The notes beneath the pieces were generated by a model. That model was not told the DNA's origin, did no database searches, and saw only the letters and a list, made by a program, of their open reading frames with translations. From assembly GCA_024275115.1 (NCBI GenBank), contig JAJRZT010000092.1:1-64000 (forward strand): a stretch of 64,000 bases of DNA, written 5' to 3'. Every line of letters starts with the position of its first letter. Positions within the stretch are counted from its first letter, which is position 1. Shown piece by piece: positions 15,493 to 24,657 of this stretch. The position numbers and the translations under genes were made by a program. The DNA is from Gammaproteobacteria bacterium (GTDB lineage Bacteria > Pseudomonadota > Gammaproteobacteria > UBA6429 > Thiohalophilaceae).

Positions 15493-17763
15493 ATGTTACA
15501 AAAATTACAAAGAATTATAAGTGAATTTTTTGTCACGCGAAAAATTGAGCGCAAGCTACAGTTGCTTGTTAGCAATATCCATAAATCAATTAGTTGTGAT
15601 GCCTGTTCTATTTTTTTAGTTGACGAGCAAAATCGTCAGCTCGTCTTAATGGCAACGGAAGGCTTTTATCAGGAAGCGGTGGGTGTTGTTCGTTTGCCAC
15701 TTAATAATAGCTTGTCTGGGCTGGTTGTTAAACGTGCTGAACCCATTAGTCTTGATGACTGTTCGCAACACCCGGCTTACTATTATGTTTCCGAAACGGG
15801 CGAAGAAGCCTTTCATGGTTATATTGGTGTGCCGGTTATCCACAATCGGAATGTGCTTGCAGTTCTCACGCTGCATCAAAAAGCAAAAGCCTGTTTTGAT
15901 GTGGATAGCGAAACTTTTCTGATCACCATTGCTTCTCAAATTGCAGACAACCTTGCGCATGCCCGCATTAGCCAGGATTTAGACGACATTTTAAATGCCG
16001 ATGTGCCGCGTGGCGCTTTTCATCCGATTGCCGGTTTGCCGGGTGCGCCGGGTATGGCGATTGGTACCAGTTGTGTTATGTATGTACCAACGGATATTAA
16101 AGCAATTCCTGACCGGAAAATTACTGATATCGACGCAGAAATTAAACAGTTTGAATCTGCTGTTAAAAATGTAAAACAGGATATTGCTGAGCTAAAAATA
16201 AAACTGGCTGAAACGGTTCCTGATGATGAACTTGCCTTGTTTGATGCCTATTTATTAATGCTCGACAGCCAGTCTTTACTTGGTGAAACCGTTAGCCATA
16301 TTCGTGAAGGGCAATGGGGACAAGCGGCATTGCGCGATACTTTGCAGGATTATGCGGCACAGTTTGAAAGCATGGATGACTCGTATTTAAGAGAACGGGG
16401 ATCCGACGTACTCGATCTTGGTCGGCGTATTTTGCGTTACCTGCGAGAAGATAATGAAAAAGACCGGGTTCTGCCAGATAGAGTTATTTTAGTTGGCGAG
16501 TTATTAACACCAGCCAATTTAACGCAAGTGCCGATTGAAAAATTAGTGGGTGTGATATCCCGACACGGGTCACGCACGTCACACCTTGCTATCTTTGCGC
16601 GAGCGATGGGTATCCCTGCGGTGATGGGTGCCGAGTTAATACCGATTAGAAAGATGGACGGTTGCAAACTGGTCGTTGACGGTTATAAAGGAGACGTTTA
16701 CGTTAACCCGGCCGATGAAGTTCAGCAACGCTACCAGCGCTTAATTGACGATGAAGCACGCTTAACAACCAAGTTGCAGGAACTAGCGGGTCTCCCTGCA
16801 CAGACAGAAGATGGCCATCGGGTGACAGTTTTTTTAACGTCTGGACTAACAGCCGATATTAATCCAGAAAAAATATCGCAGGCCGATGGGATTGGTTTAT
16901 ATCGCACCGAGCTTCCCTTTATGGAGCGCGAACGTTTCCCAAGTGAAAATGAACAATGTGAAATTTACAGGCGTATTCTGGAACTTTGCGCACCGCGACC
17001 TGTTCATTTGCGCACTCTGGACATTGGTGGCGATAAGGCACTTAGTTACTTCCCCATTGTAGAAGAAAATCCCTTTCTTGGTTGGCGCGGTATTCGCATT
17101 ACGTTGGATCACCCCGAAATATTCCTGGTGCAAATAAGAGCGATGTTGCGAGCAAACAGTGGGCTAAATAATCTGCATATATTATTGCCTATGATTAGCA
17201 ATGTTGCCGAATTAAACGATGCGCTTGCTCTAATACATCGTGTTTATGGTGAATTGCTCGAAGAAGGTGAAGAGGTTGTTATGCCAAAAGTCGGTGTGAT
17301 GATTGAAGTACCTTCTGCTGTTTATATGGCTGAAAGCTTAGCGAAGCGAGTGGATTATTTTTCCATAGGTTCAAATGACCTAACTCAATATCTTTTAGCC
17401 GTTGACCGAAATAATGCACGTGTTGCCGGTTTATACGATGCGTTGCACCCTGCTGTGTTAAAAGCAATTTATCAGGTCGTTCAGGCGGGGCATACTTATA
17501 ACAAACCGGTTGGGATTTGTGGCGAAATGGCGGGTGATCCGGCTGCCGCCTTATTGCTGGTTGGAATGGGGCTGGATAGTTTAAGTATGTCGGCCTCTTC
17601 TTTATTGCGGGTGAAGTGGGTATTGCGTCACTTTAGCCGTAACCGCACCCGCCAGATACTTGATGATGTTTTAAAACTTGAAGATGCTGAGTTGATCCGG
17701 GCACATATGAATCATGTTTTAGAACTTGCTGGAATGGGTGTGTTGTTAGGTGCGGGTGACTAG
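15493..17763 (+). CDS. ptsP: Nitrogen PTS enzyme I (PtsP)
   Basis: This is the first phosphotransferase of the nitrogen-related PTS; it takes phosphate from PEP and gives it to NPr. It has 756 aa. An N-terminal GAF domain (about 15-165, known to bind glutamine in relatives) is followed by the PEP-utiliser helical domain and the phosphohistidine domain. The active histidine is in GSRTSHLAIFARA (about residue 363). The PEP-binding barrel (about 420-700) includes RTELPFM, IRTLDIGGDK-like LRTLDIGGDKAL, and SIGSNDLTQY. Full length, with its usual partner rppH upstream. Confidence 0.97.
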   Translation: MLQKLQRIISEFFVTRKIERKLQLLVSNIHKSISCDACSIFLVDEQNRQLVLMATEGFYQEAVGVVRLPLNNSLSGLVVKRAEPISLDDCSQHPAYYYVSETGEEAFHGYIGVPVIHNRNVLAVLTLHQKAKACFDVDSETFLITIASQIADNLAHARISQDLDDILNADVPRGAFHPIAGLPGAPGMAIGTSCVMYVPTDIKAIPDRKITDIDAEIKQFESAVKNVKQDIAELKIKLAETVPDDELALFDAYLLMLDSQSLLGETVSHIREGQWGQAALRDTLQDYAAQFESMDDSYLRERGSDVLDLGRRILRYLREDNEKDRVLPDRVILVGELLTPANLTQVPIEKLVGVISRHGSRTSHLAIFARAMGIPAVMGAELIPIRKMDGCKLVVDGYKGDVYVNPADEVQQRYQRLIDDEARLTTKLQELAGLPAQTEDGHRVTVFLTSGLTADINPEKISQADGIGLYRTELPFMERERFPSENEQCEIYRRILELCAPRPVHLRTLDIGGDKALSYFPIVEENPFLGWRGIRITLDHPEIFLVQIRAMLRANSGLNNLHILLPMISNVAELNDALALIHRVYGELLEEGEEVVMPKVGVMIEVPSAVYMAESLAKRVDYFSIGSNDLTQYLLAVDRNNARVAGLYDALHPAVLKAIYQVVQAGHTYNKPVGICGEMAGDPAAALLLVGMGLDSLSMSASSLLRVKWVLRHFSRNRTRQILDDVLKLEDAELIRAHMNHVLELAGMGVLLGAGD

Positions 17764-17890
17764 ACATTAGTTTTACAATTGTCGAATGAGTCGCTAAATA
17801 AATGAATAATTGTAAATAACAGTGCTATTATTAGATGATAATCGTTCGATATTAGCGAACTAAATAAATTAAATGTTAGCGAAATAGTTT

Positions 17891-19687
17891 ATGAATCAGG
17901 TACGTCAGTTCCATGCAAGCAGTGATGAATCACTTTCTTTGTCCGATATTGTTAAAAATCTGATCGAAGATGGTCGCATTGCACCGAGCTTATCCGAACA
18001 GTTCTTAATACCGGCGCGTACTTCCAGCAAGCTAGATATTAGTCCGCTTATTATTATCAGCCAGCAGGAATGGGATGATCTTAAAACCCCAGGGCAAAAA
18101 CTCACGCTTGATATCTTATCCCAATGGTTAGCGGATAAATCAGGTTTACCCTATTACCGTGTTGACCCGTTAAAGATTGATGTAACGAGTGTGACGGATG
18201 TTATTTCATCGGCTTATGCGATTCGGCATAAAATTTTACCGGTAGAAGTGCATGAGAACCATGTTGTTATTGCAACCGCTGAACCGAATGTGCGTAGCTG
18301 GGAAAGCGAGTTGTCGCACGTTAACAACGGTATTGAAATTGAAAGGGTGATAACAAACCCACTGGATATTTCGCGTTTCCTGAATGAATTTTACAGTGTT
18401 AGCCATTCAATAAGACGTGCTACATCTGAAACAGAAAACCGTAAGAACATTGGTATCGGTAATTTTGAACAACTGGTTGAATTAGGTAAGTCCGGCAATC
18501 TCGATGCCAATGATCAGGATATTGTTCAGATAGTAGACTGGTTATTGCAATATGCCTTTGAACAACGTGCCAGTGATATTCATTTAGAGCCACGCCGTGA
18601 TAAAGGCCATATCCGTTTTCGTATTGATGGCATGTTACACCTTGTTTACGATATGCCACCGTTAGTAATGAATGCGGTGACTAGTCGGATTAAAGTGCTC
18701 GGGCGTATGGACGTGGTTGAAAAAAGACGCCCACAAGATGGCCGCATCAAAACAAAATTACAGGACGGTGCCGAAATAGAATTGCGCTTATCCACTATGC
18801 CAACAGCCTTTGGTGAAAAACTGGTCATGCGTATTTTTGACCCCATTGTTTTAACAAAAGATTTTACTGCATTAGGTTTTGGTGAAAAAGATATCGCCTG
18901 CTGGAATAACATGGTCACGCAACCTCATGGTATTGTGCTAGTAACCGGGCCAACCGGTTCGGGAAAAACATCCACGCTATATGCCACGTTACGGCAGTTA
19001 GCCACACCAGAAGTGAATGTCAGCACGGTTGAAGATCCAATCGAAAATATTGTATCGGAATTTAACCAGATGCAGGTACAAACAAATATTGATGTAACCT
19101 TTGCAGCGGGTATTCGTACGCTATTGCGTCAGGATCCGGATATTATTATGGTTGGTGAAATTCGTGATAAAGAAACAGCCGAAATGGCAATACAGGCTGC
19201 GTTGACCGGGCATCTGGTTTTATCCACCTTGCATACTAACGATGCGGCTGCGGCTATTCCACGCTTACGCGAAATTGGTATTCCTGCCTACCTGTTAAAT
19301 GCAACATTAAACGGGGTAATGGCCCAGCGTTTGGCTCGAACACTTTGCCCGCACTGCAAACAGCCAACAGAGATAGACGGTGATGTCTGGCATGCTTTAA
19401 CAAAACCTTACAAGGTTACCGGCAAGGGAAAGTTTTATAAAGCCGTGGGTTGTGACAAGTGCCGTGATACTGGCTATTTAGGGCGTGTTGGTATATATGA
19501 AATGCTAACAATGAGCAACAATATGCGCCATAAGATTACACCGGAAAGTGACGCAGTCGAGATTCGGCGCTTAGGTATTAAAGAAGGCATGATGCAGTTA
19601 CGTATTGCCGGTGCACAGAAGGTGGCTATGGGGATTACCACGCCTGAAGAAGTGTTGCGCGTTGTACCATTAGACGACAATTTTTAG
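17891..19687 (+). CDS. GspE/PilB-family secretion or pilus ATPase, orphan
   Basis: This 598-aa hexameric motor ATPase is of the type II secretion/type IV pilus assembly class. The N-terminal GspE/MshEN-like domain (about 70-175) is followed by the catalytic core. The core has Walker A GPTGSGKTS (about 353), the Asp box, Walker B DPDIIMVGEIRD, the His box LSTLHTNDA and a four-cysteine zinc site (CPHC about 485, CDKC about 518). It has no pilin, platform or secretin genes beside it. The ORF stands alone after ptsP and before a convergent pseudo-receiver. GspE-, PilB- and MshE-like roles cannot be separated from sequence alone. Confidence 0.88.
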   Translation: MNQVRQFHASSDESLSLSDIVKNLIEDGRIAPSLSEQFLIPARTSSKLDISPLIIISQQEWDDLKTPGQKLTLDILSQWLADKSGLPYYRVDPLKIDVTSVTDVISSAYAIRHKILPVEVHENHVVIATAEPNVRSWESELSHVNNGIEIERVITNPLDISRFLNEFYSVSHSIRRATSETENRKNIGIGNFEQLVELGKSGNLDANDQDIVQIVDWLLQYAFEQRASDIHLEPRRDKGHIRFRIDGMLHLVYDMPPLVMNAVTSRIKVLGRMDVVEKRRPQDGRIKTKLQDGAEIELRLSTMPTAFGEKLVMRIFDPIVLTKDFTALGFGEKDIACWNNMVTQPHGIVLVTGPTGSGKTSTLYATLRQLATPEVNVSTVEDPIENIVSEFNQMQVQTNIDVTFAAGIRTLLRQDPDIIMVGEIRDKETAEMAIQAALTGHLVLSTLHTNDAAAAIPRLREIGIPAYLLNATLNGVMAQRLARTLCPHCKQPTEIDGDVWHALTKPYKVTGKGKFYKAVGCDKCRDTGYLGRVGIYEMLTMSNNMRHKITPESDAVEIRRLGIKEGMMQLRIAGAQKVAMGITTPEEVLRVVPLDDNF

Positions 19688-19775
19688 GCCAAACTCAATT
19701 TAAAAATATCTTAAGAAGTATAACAGCGGCCATTGCTGTATGTGCCACGTTTTAATAGGGGTTGTTCTGTGGGAA

Positions 19776-20180
19776 CTAATGTGTTCGTTTAGCATGTGTC
19801 TGAACCTGACGAATAAGTTCATCAGGAAAATAAGGCTTTAAAATAAAATCATCCGCACTGGTTTCCAGTATCTCATCAACGGTACTGTCTTTTTCATCAC
19901 CAATAACAATAATGGGCAAATGTTTCCATTTTTCCTGTTGACGGATCACGTCAATAAATTCATGTGTATTGGTATAAACCAGTTTTGCATGGATAAAAAT
20001 TAAACCCGGTGGCAACATTACTTCAAACAGTCGCTTTATATGGGCGGCTGAGTAAGCAGTTGCAACCTGATATCCTTCCCTGTGCAATAAATATTCAACT
20101 AGACTTGCACTGAATTCATCATTTTCAATAATCAGCACAGAGCTGCGTAAAACCTGATGTGGGTGGGGCATAATTGCCAA
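19776..20180 (-). CDS. Stand-alone receiver domain protein lacking the phosphorylation Asp
   Basis: The 134-aa protein is a single CheY-like receiver fold. It starts VLIIENDEFSASLVEYLL, with an acidic pocket, and has the conserved Lys in DDFILKPYFPDELI. Where the phospho-acceptor Asp should be, the sequence reads GLIFIHAKL: the Asp is His. It is therefore probably a pseudo-receiver that works by protein interaction. It has no output domain. It converges on the GspE/PilB-like gene (88 bases between stops), but no link is proven. Confidence 0.8.
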   Translation of the reverse strand: MAIMPHPHQVLRSSVLIIENDEFSASLVEYLLHREGYQVATAYSAAHIKRLFEVMLPPGLIFIHAKLVYTNTHEFIDVIRQQEKWKHLPIIVIGDEKDSTVDEILETSADDFILKPYFPDELIRQVQTHAKRTH

Positions 20181-20369
20181 TTACCTCATAACTGCATTTA
20201 GGCTTCCTGGCACTTGAACTGTATCCTGCGTTATTAAGTTTATCGGCAGTATTGAAGGTGGGCTTTAGTTTATTTTTAGGGCTGAGAGTGGCGCTTACGG
20301 GTATGTTGAATGAAGAGTCTCTGTAAGGTACTGTATTTAAAGAACTAATAATAAATAGAGATAAATGCG

Positions 20370-21188
20370 CTATACAAATAACGCTAATAATTCACCCGCA
20401 GGATCACGTTTATTGCCATTGCAGCTGATGTAGCGTTGCACCTTAAACTTAGTGATTGTTTGCGCCTGCTCATAGGCTTTCAACGTAAACGATGTATTGT
20501 GATTTGATATCAATACCGGAATACCCTGTGCAGCTTTTTGTGAGGCCATGCTTGCGAGTTGTTGCTGTTGTTCTAAAGTAAATCCACCTGCGCTGTACTG
20601 GGTGAAGTTTGCGGAAGAAGATATAGGTGCATAAGGCGGGTCGCAATAAATAACATCACCTTTTTTAGCCTGTTGCATAATAGTCACAAAATCCTGATGA
20701 ATAAAGGTGGCATTTTGCGCCTTGTCCGCAAAGGTGTACATTTCATTGGCAGGAAAATAAGGTTTCTTATAACGGCCAAAGGGAACATTGTAACCACCTT
20801 TTAAATTATAGCGGCACAGGCCGTTGTAACCATGGCGGTTTAAATATAAAAACAGTGCTGACTTTTTCTTTATCGAACGGGTAGTATTAAATTGCTGTCG
20901 GAATTCGTAGTATGCTGTTTCGGTGTTATTTTTTGCACTAAAATAAGGCTGGCAATATTTTATAAAGTGGTCGCTATTTTCTTTTAATAAATTATATAAA
21001 TTAATAAGGTCAATATTATTATCGGCCAATAAATATTGACTGTAGTTGGTATTCAAGAATACGGCAGTTGAGCCTGCGAAAGGTTCAATGAGGCGTTTAC
21101 CGTCAGGCAACAACGGTTGTATTTTTTCCATTAAGCGATATTTATTACCGGCCCATTTTAAGAAAGGCCTGTTTTTAAGTGAGGTCAC
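20370..21188 (-). CDS. dam: DNA adenine methylase Dam
   Basis: This 272-aa N6-adenine methyltransferase of the D12 class normally methylates GATC. Motif I is FLKWAGNKYRL (SAM binding, near residue 9), followed by LIEPFAGSTAVFLN. The catalytic motif is DVIYCDPPYAP (about residue 178-188). The start codon lies inside the end of argA (14-base overlap), so the two are translationally coupled. Length and motifs match the housekeeping Dam of gammaproteobacteria rather than a restriction-system enzyme; no restriction gene is adjacent. Confidence 0.93.
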   Translation of the reverse strand: MTSLKNRPFLKWAGNKYRLMEKIQPLLPDGKRLIEPFAGSTAVFLNTNYSQYLLADNNIDLINLYNLLKENSDHFIKYCQPYFSAKNNTETAYYEFRQQFNTTRSIKKKSALFLYLNRHGYNGLCRYNLKGGYNVPFGRYKKPYFPANEMYTFADKAQNATFIHQDFVTIMQQAKKGDVIYCDPPYAPISSSANFTQYSAGGFTLEQQQQLASMASQKAAQGIPVLISNHNTSFTLKAYEQAQTITKFKVQRYISCNGNKRDPAGELLALFV

Positions 21189-22551
21189 TTTTAATAAACA
21201 TTTTTGAGTTGCGTTGGTAGTTGTAAAGCAAGCGACGTTTTACCGGCAGTTGTTTTATGTCTTTTTGTTTAAAGCCGCGTTCTTTAAACCATTGTGATGT
21301 CCGGGTGGTTAGAACAAACAGGTTACTTAAGCCCAGTTGTTTTGCGTGTTGTTGAATGGCATTAAACAGAGCTTCACCACGGCCATGATTCTGGTAGTCT
21401 TTATGCACGGCAAAGCAGGACAGTTCGCCCGTTTTTTCTTTGATAAATGGGAAAAGAGCAGCACAGCCAATCACCATGCCGTCACGTTCAATGACGGTAA
21501 AGGATGATATTGCCATCTCCAGATTTTCGCTTGAACGTTTTACCAGTATACCATCGTGCTCAAGTGGCTGGATAAGTTCAATCAAGCTGGCAATATCGTT
21601 AATTGTTGCCTGACGCATCACTTCAAAACTGTTGGCCGAGATAAGAGAACCACAACCATCTCGGGTAAAGAGCTCAGTTAACAGACCGCCATCAATGTGC
21701 CTGTCGATGAGATGGCAACGCGGTACATTATTGTTAACAGCACTAATAGCATTGTGAATACAGCGAATAGTACGGTCAGACATTTTTGTTTTTTTAATTA
21801 TAAGTTGTTGAGCATCATTGGCTGTGAGTTCTCGTATTAGCTGGTTGCGTAAATTGGTTATTCCTTTATCATTAATCAGGTAAATAAGTTTGTCGGCCAG
21901 AAGCTGGCTTGCCAGTTCAGCAGCAAGATCGTTGGCATTTAAGTTAAAAACTTCGCCAGTGGGTGAATAGCCTAAGGGGGGAATGAGCACCAGATTATTT
22001 TGTTCAAGCGTTGCCTGAATAGTTTTTGTTGCAATTTTTCTCACTTCCCCGGTGTGTAAGTAATCGACTCCGTCGAGCACACCAATGGGTTTTGCGGTAA
22101 CAAAATTGCCGGAGCTAATATGGACAGTTTTACCGGCAGTGAGCGAGTTTGCCAGCCCCATTGAAAGTAAGGCTTCTATTTCAACTCGCACGCGACTGGC
22201 TGCACCAATAACACAGTCCAGTGCTAAATCATTGGTAATACGTAAACCGTTAACTATTTTTAATTCACCGCCTGATTTTTTCAACCGTGCGTTGGTTTGT
22301 GGGCGTGCACCATGTACTAATACTAGTTTAACCCCAAGGCTGTGGAGTAGCATAATATCATGTACCAATGGAGTGAACTGCGTGTCTGTTAGCAGCTCCC
22401 CACCGAAGGCAATAACAAAAGTTTTGTTTCGAAAAGCATTAATATACGGTGTTGACTGGCGGAACCAGTCAATAAAAGAGTCCTGTTTATCGGGTGTTTT
22501 TTTTATCACAGTATATGAACAGCTATTTTCTGAGTGGCCTTGTACAGGCAC
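21175..22551 (-). CDS. argA: N-acetylglutamate synthase ArgA
   Basis: ArgA acetylates glutamate, the first step of arginine synthesis. The 458-aa protein has an N-terminal amino-acid-kinase domain (about 35-300, feedback arginine binding in relatives) beginning SFIDWFRQSTPYINAFRNKT. The C-terminal GNAT acetyltransferase domain (about 310-445) has the acetyl-CoA loop YQNHGRGEALF. The frame opens at a GTG (22551) without a clear Shine-Dalgarno; a second GTG at 22509 is also possible. The 3' end overlaps dam by 14 bases. argD and argF lie elsewhere in this window. Confidence 0.95.
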   Translation of the reverse strand: MPVQGHSENSCSYTVIKKTPDKQDSFIDWFRQSTPYINAFRNKTFVIAFGGELLTDTQFTPLVHDIMLLHSLGVKLVLVHGARPQTNARLKKSGGELKIVNGLRITNDLALDCVIGAASRVRVEIEALLSMGLANSLTAGKTVHISSGNFVTAKPIGVLDGVDYLHTGEVRKIATKTIQATLEQNNLVLIPPLGYSPTGEVFNLNANDLAAELASQLLADKLIYLINDKGITNLRNQLIRELTANDAQQLIIKKTKMSDRTIRCIHNAISAVNNNVPRCHLIDRHIDGGLLTELFTRDGCGSLISANSFEVMRQATINDIASLIELIQPLEHDGILVKRSSENLEMAISSFTVIERDGMVIGCAALFPFIKEKTGELSCFAVHKDYQNHGRGEALFNAIQQHAKQLGLSNLFVLTTRTSQWFKERGFKQKDIKQLPVKRRLLYNYQRNSKMFIKSDLT

Positions 22552-22593
22552 ATTAATTTTACGCTATGGCAGTTGTGTTATTTTAACCCCTGC

Positions 22594-23256
22594 TTACCAG
22601 GATGATTTTTTGCTAAAGCGAATTTTTGGAATGAGCAAGCCAAGGAACATGCCGCCAAATAATACCGCAGCACCCGCAATGAACCATTCACGGTTATCCT
22701 GATCTTTTAATACCTGATTTTCCTGATGTAACATCTGTAAATCTTTCTCAAGTTTTACATTTTCCTGCTGCAGGTTACGGTTTTCTTTGTCAAGTAATAT
22801 TGGTTTTGCCGCAACTTTGGATAAGCGTGCCAGTTCCGATTCGAGTGAGCTTGATTTTTCAGACAAAGACTTTCGTGTTTGACTTAGCTCTTTTCGGTCT
22901 TTACGTAAAGAGGTACGTTCAGCTTTTAACTGAGCGACTTCCGCGATATATTTTTCAAGTTGAGCCTGGGCTTTATCTAATTTTTGCTGGGCAATAGGCT
23001 CCGGAATTAAATACTGGCTACGCACCCAGCCTTCGGTTCCGTCTTCGGTGCGGACGTGTGTGTAGCCGGATTCAGATTGTTCAAGCACTTCGAGTTTGCT
23101 GCCACTTTCAAGGGCGCGAATAATCTGAAATTCGGTGCCTTGCCCGGTGCGCAGGGTGATGCGTAATTTATCACTCACGTACTGAGTTTCTGCAAAGGTG
23201 GGCGATAAGATCAAAGCTGAACTTGTTAAGATAAGAAGTAATAATAAGTGCTTCAT
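22594..23256 (-). CDS. SH3-domain and coiled-coil membrane protein (YgiM/TIGR04211 type)
   Basis: The 220-aa protein has a signal peptide (MKHLLLLLILTSSALILSPTFAE). A periplasmic bacterial SH3 domain follows (about 22-85, RTGQGTEFQIIRAL and GTEGWVRSQYLI), then a long coiled coil (about 90-190). A single C-terminal membrane helix (about 195-213, WFIAGAAVLFGGMFLGLLIP) has a basic tail. This is the architecture of the gammaproteobacterial TIGR04211 family, of unknown role, probably at the cell envelope. I chose the internal ATG (23256), which gives a proper signal peptide, over an ATG ten codons upstream. Confidence 0.88.
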   Translation of the reverse strand: MKHLLLLLILTSSALILSPTFAETQYVSDKLRITLRTGQGTEFQIIRALESGSKLEVLEQSESGYTHVRTEDGTEGWVRSQYLIPEPIAQQKLDKAQAQLEKYIAEVAQLKAERTSLRKDRKELSQTRKSLSEKSSSLESELARLSKVAAKPILLDKENRNLQQENVKLEKDLQMLHQENQVLKDQDNREWFIAGAAVLFGGMFLGLLIPKIRFSKKSSW

Positions 23257-23419
23257 GTGAGCGATTCCAAAAATGTCGTAATGCATTTAATATTATAGCC
23301 ATAAGATCGACAAAGCAAGTAAAGCGATCATAAAATGTGTATTCACCTCAATGGTTTAGCTGTTGGAGGTGACGTTAATTCGGGTAGGGCACAATACTTT
23401 GAAAGGCAGCGGTTTAAAC

Positions 23420-24463
23420 TTATTCCTGAAAGGCAACCATGTGGTCGGCGGCAAGACGCAAATTAACCTTTTCGCCAATATTAAAATTGTGGTGGCTTGG
23501 GAATAAAGATAGAAGTTCTGTACCGGAGTGAAGTTTTACTGTGTATAAAATCTCCGCGCCTTTAAATGCTTTTTGGCTGATTTTGGCCTGGATTTCGCCG
23601 GCTGGATCCAGCACGATATCGTCCGGTCTGAGAAGCAGCTTTACTTTGCTGCCGATTGCAAAATCGTAAGCACGGTCACCACTGACAATGCCAATTTCTG
23701 TTTCAACCGAGTCAGGTGTTTTTAAAGTACCACTAAGAAAAACACCCTGGCCAATAAAGTCAGCGATAAACAGGCTATTGGGGGAATGGTATAAATTATA
23801 AGCGGTGTCCCACTGTAATAATTGGCCATTATTCATTACACCAATGTGGTCGCTGATAGCAAAGGCTTCATGTTGATCGTGAGTTACGAGTATGCCGGTC
23901 ATATTTTTAGACTTTAATATTTGCCGCACGTCCTGATTAAGTCGTTCGCGCATTTCAATATCCAGGTTTGAAAAAGGCTCGTCCAGTAAAATTAGCTCAG
24001 GATTAGGTGCCAGTGCCCGAGCGAGCGCAACCCGCTGCTGCTGGCCACCGGATAATTCATGAATATAGCGTTGTCCAAAACCGGCCATATCAACGACTTC
24101 CAGCATTTCATCAATAATGGCCTGTTGCGCTGAGCGGGTTTTATGGTTCAGGCCAAAGCCAATATTGTCGGCTACGCTCAGGTGGGGAAACAGGGCATAG
24201 TCCTGAAACACCATACCAATACGGCGCTTCTCTGGTGCACGGGTAAACCCGGGGCGAGAGGACACAAAACCACGAATGATAATTTCACCCTTGCTAACCG
24301 GCTCAAAACCGGCAATGGCACGTAAAGCCGTTGTTTTACCGCAGCCACTGGGGCCGAGCAGGCAGGCGAGATCGCCTTCATTGACATGAAAACTAAGATT
24401 GTCCACGATGATTTGGGCGCGATGCCGACACTCGATATTGTGTAATTCTAGTACTGCACTCAT
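23420..24463 (-). CDS. FbpC/PotA-type ABC transporter ATPase, orphan
   Basis: This 347-aa importer ATPase has Walker A GPSGCGKTTALRAIAGFE, Q loop VFQDYALFPHLSV, signature LSGGQQQRVALARALAP, Walker B LILLDEPFSNLD and H loop ILVTHDQHEA. A C-terminal TOBE-like regulatory domain spans about 240-347. The sequence is closest in style to ferric-iron (FbpC) and polyamine-type ATPases. No permease or binding-protein gene lies next to it, so the substrate is not defined. The divergent 194 bases lead to the kinase operon. Confidence 0.85.
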   Translation of the reverse strand: MSAVLELHNIECRHRAQIIVDNLSFHVNEGDLACLLGPSGCGKTTALRAIAGFEPVSKGEIIIRGFVSSRPGFTRAPEKRRIGMVFQDYALFPHLSVADNIGFGLNHKTRSAQQAIIDEMLEVVDMAGFGQRYIHELSGGQQQRVALARALAPNPELILLDEPFSNLDIEMRERLNQDVRQILKSKNMTGILVTHDQHEAFAISDHIGVMNNGQLLQWDTAYNLYHSPNSLFIADFIGQGVFLSGTLKTPDSVETEIGIVSGDRAYDFAIGSKVKLLLRPDDIVLDPAGEIQAKISQKAFKGAEILYTVKLHSGTELLSLFPSHHNFNIGEKVNLRLAADHMVAFQE

Positions 24464-24657
24464 AAGTGCCTATACTAGCAATTTTCGGGCGATTCTTAAA
24501 TGTGATTTTTAAACCGGTTTTATGTGAAAATTCAGGAATCCTTAGTTTATTTTAGCAAATCGCTAAAGAAAAGCCGGAGAGTTGACGACATATATAAGGA
24601 ATTATATCGACAGGCAGGAAACAGCTTGTTTGTTCTTCACAACGTAAGAGAGAATAT

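Noticed and set aside
22085-22702. A 205-aa frame antisense to argA
   Set aside because: Shadow of a well-conserved gene; its product has no recognisable features.
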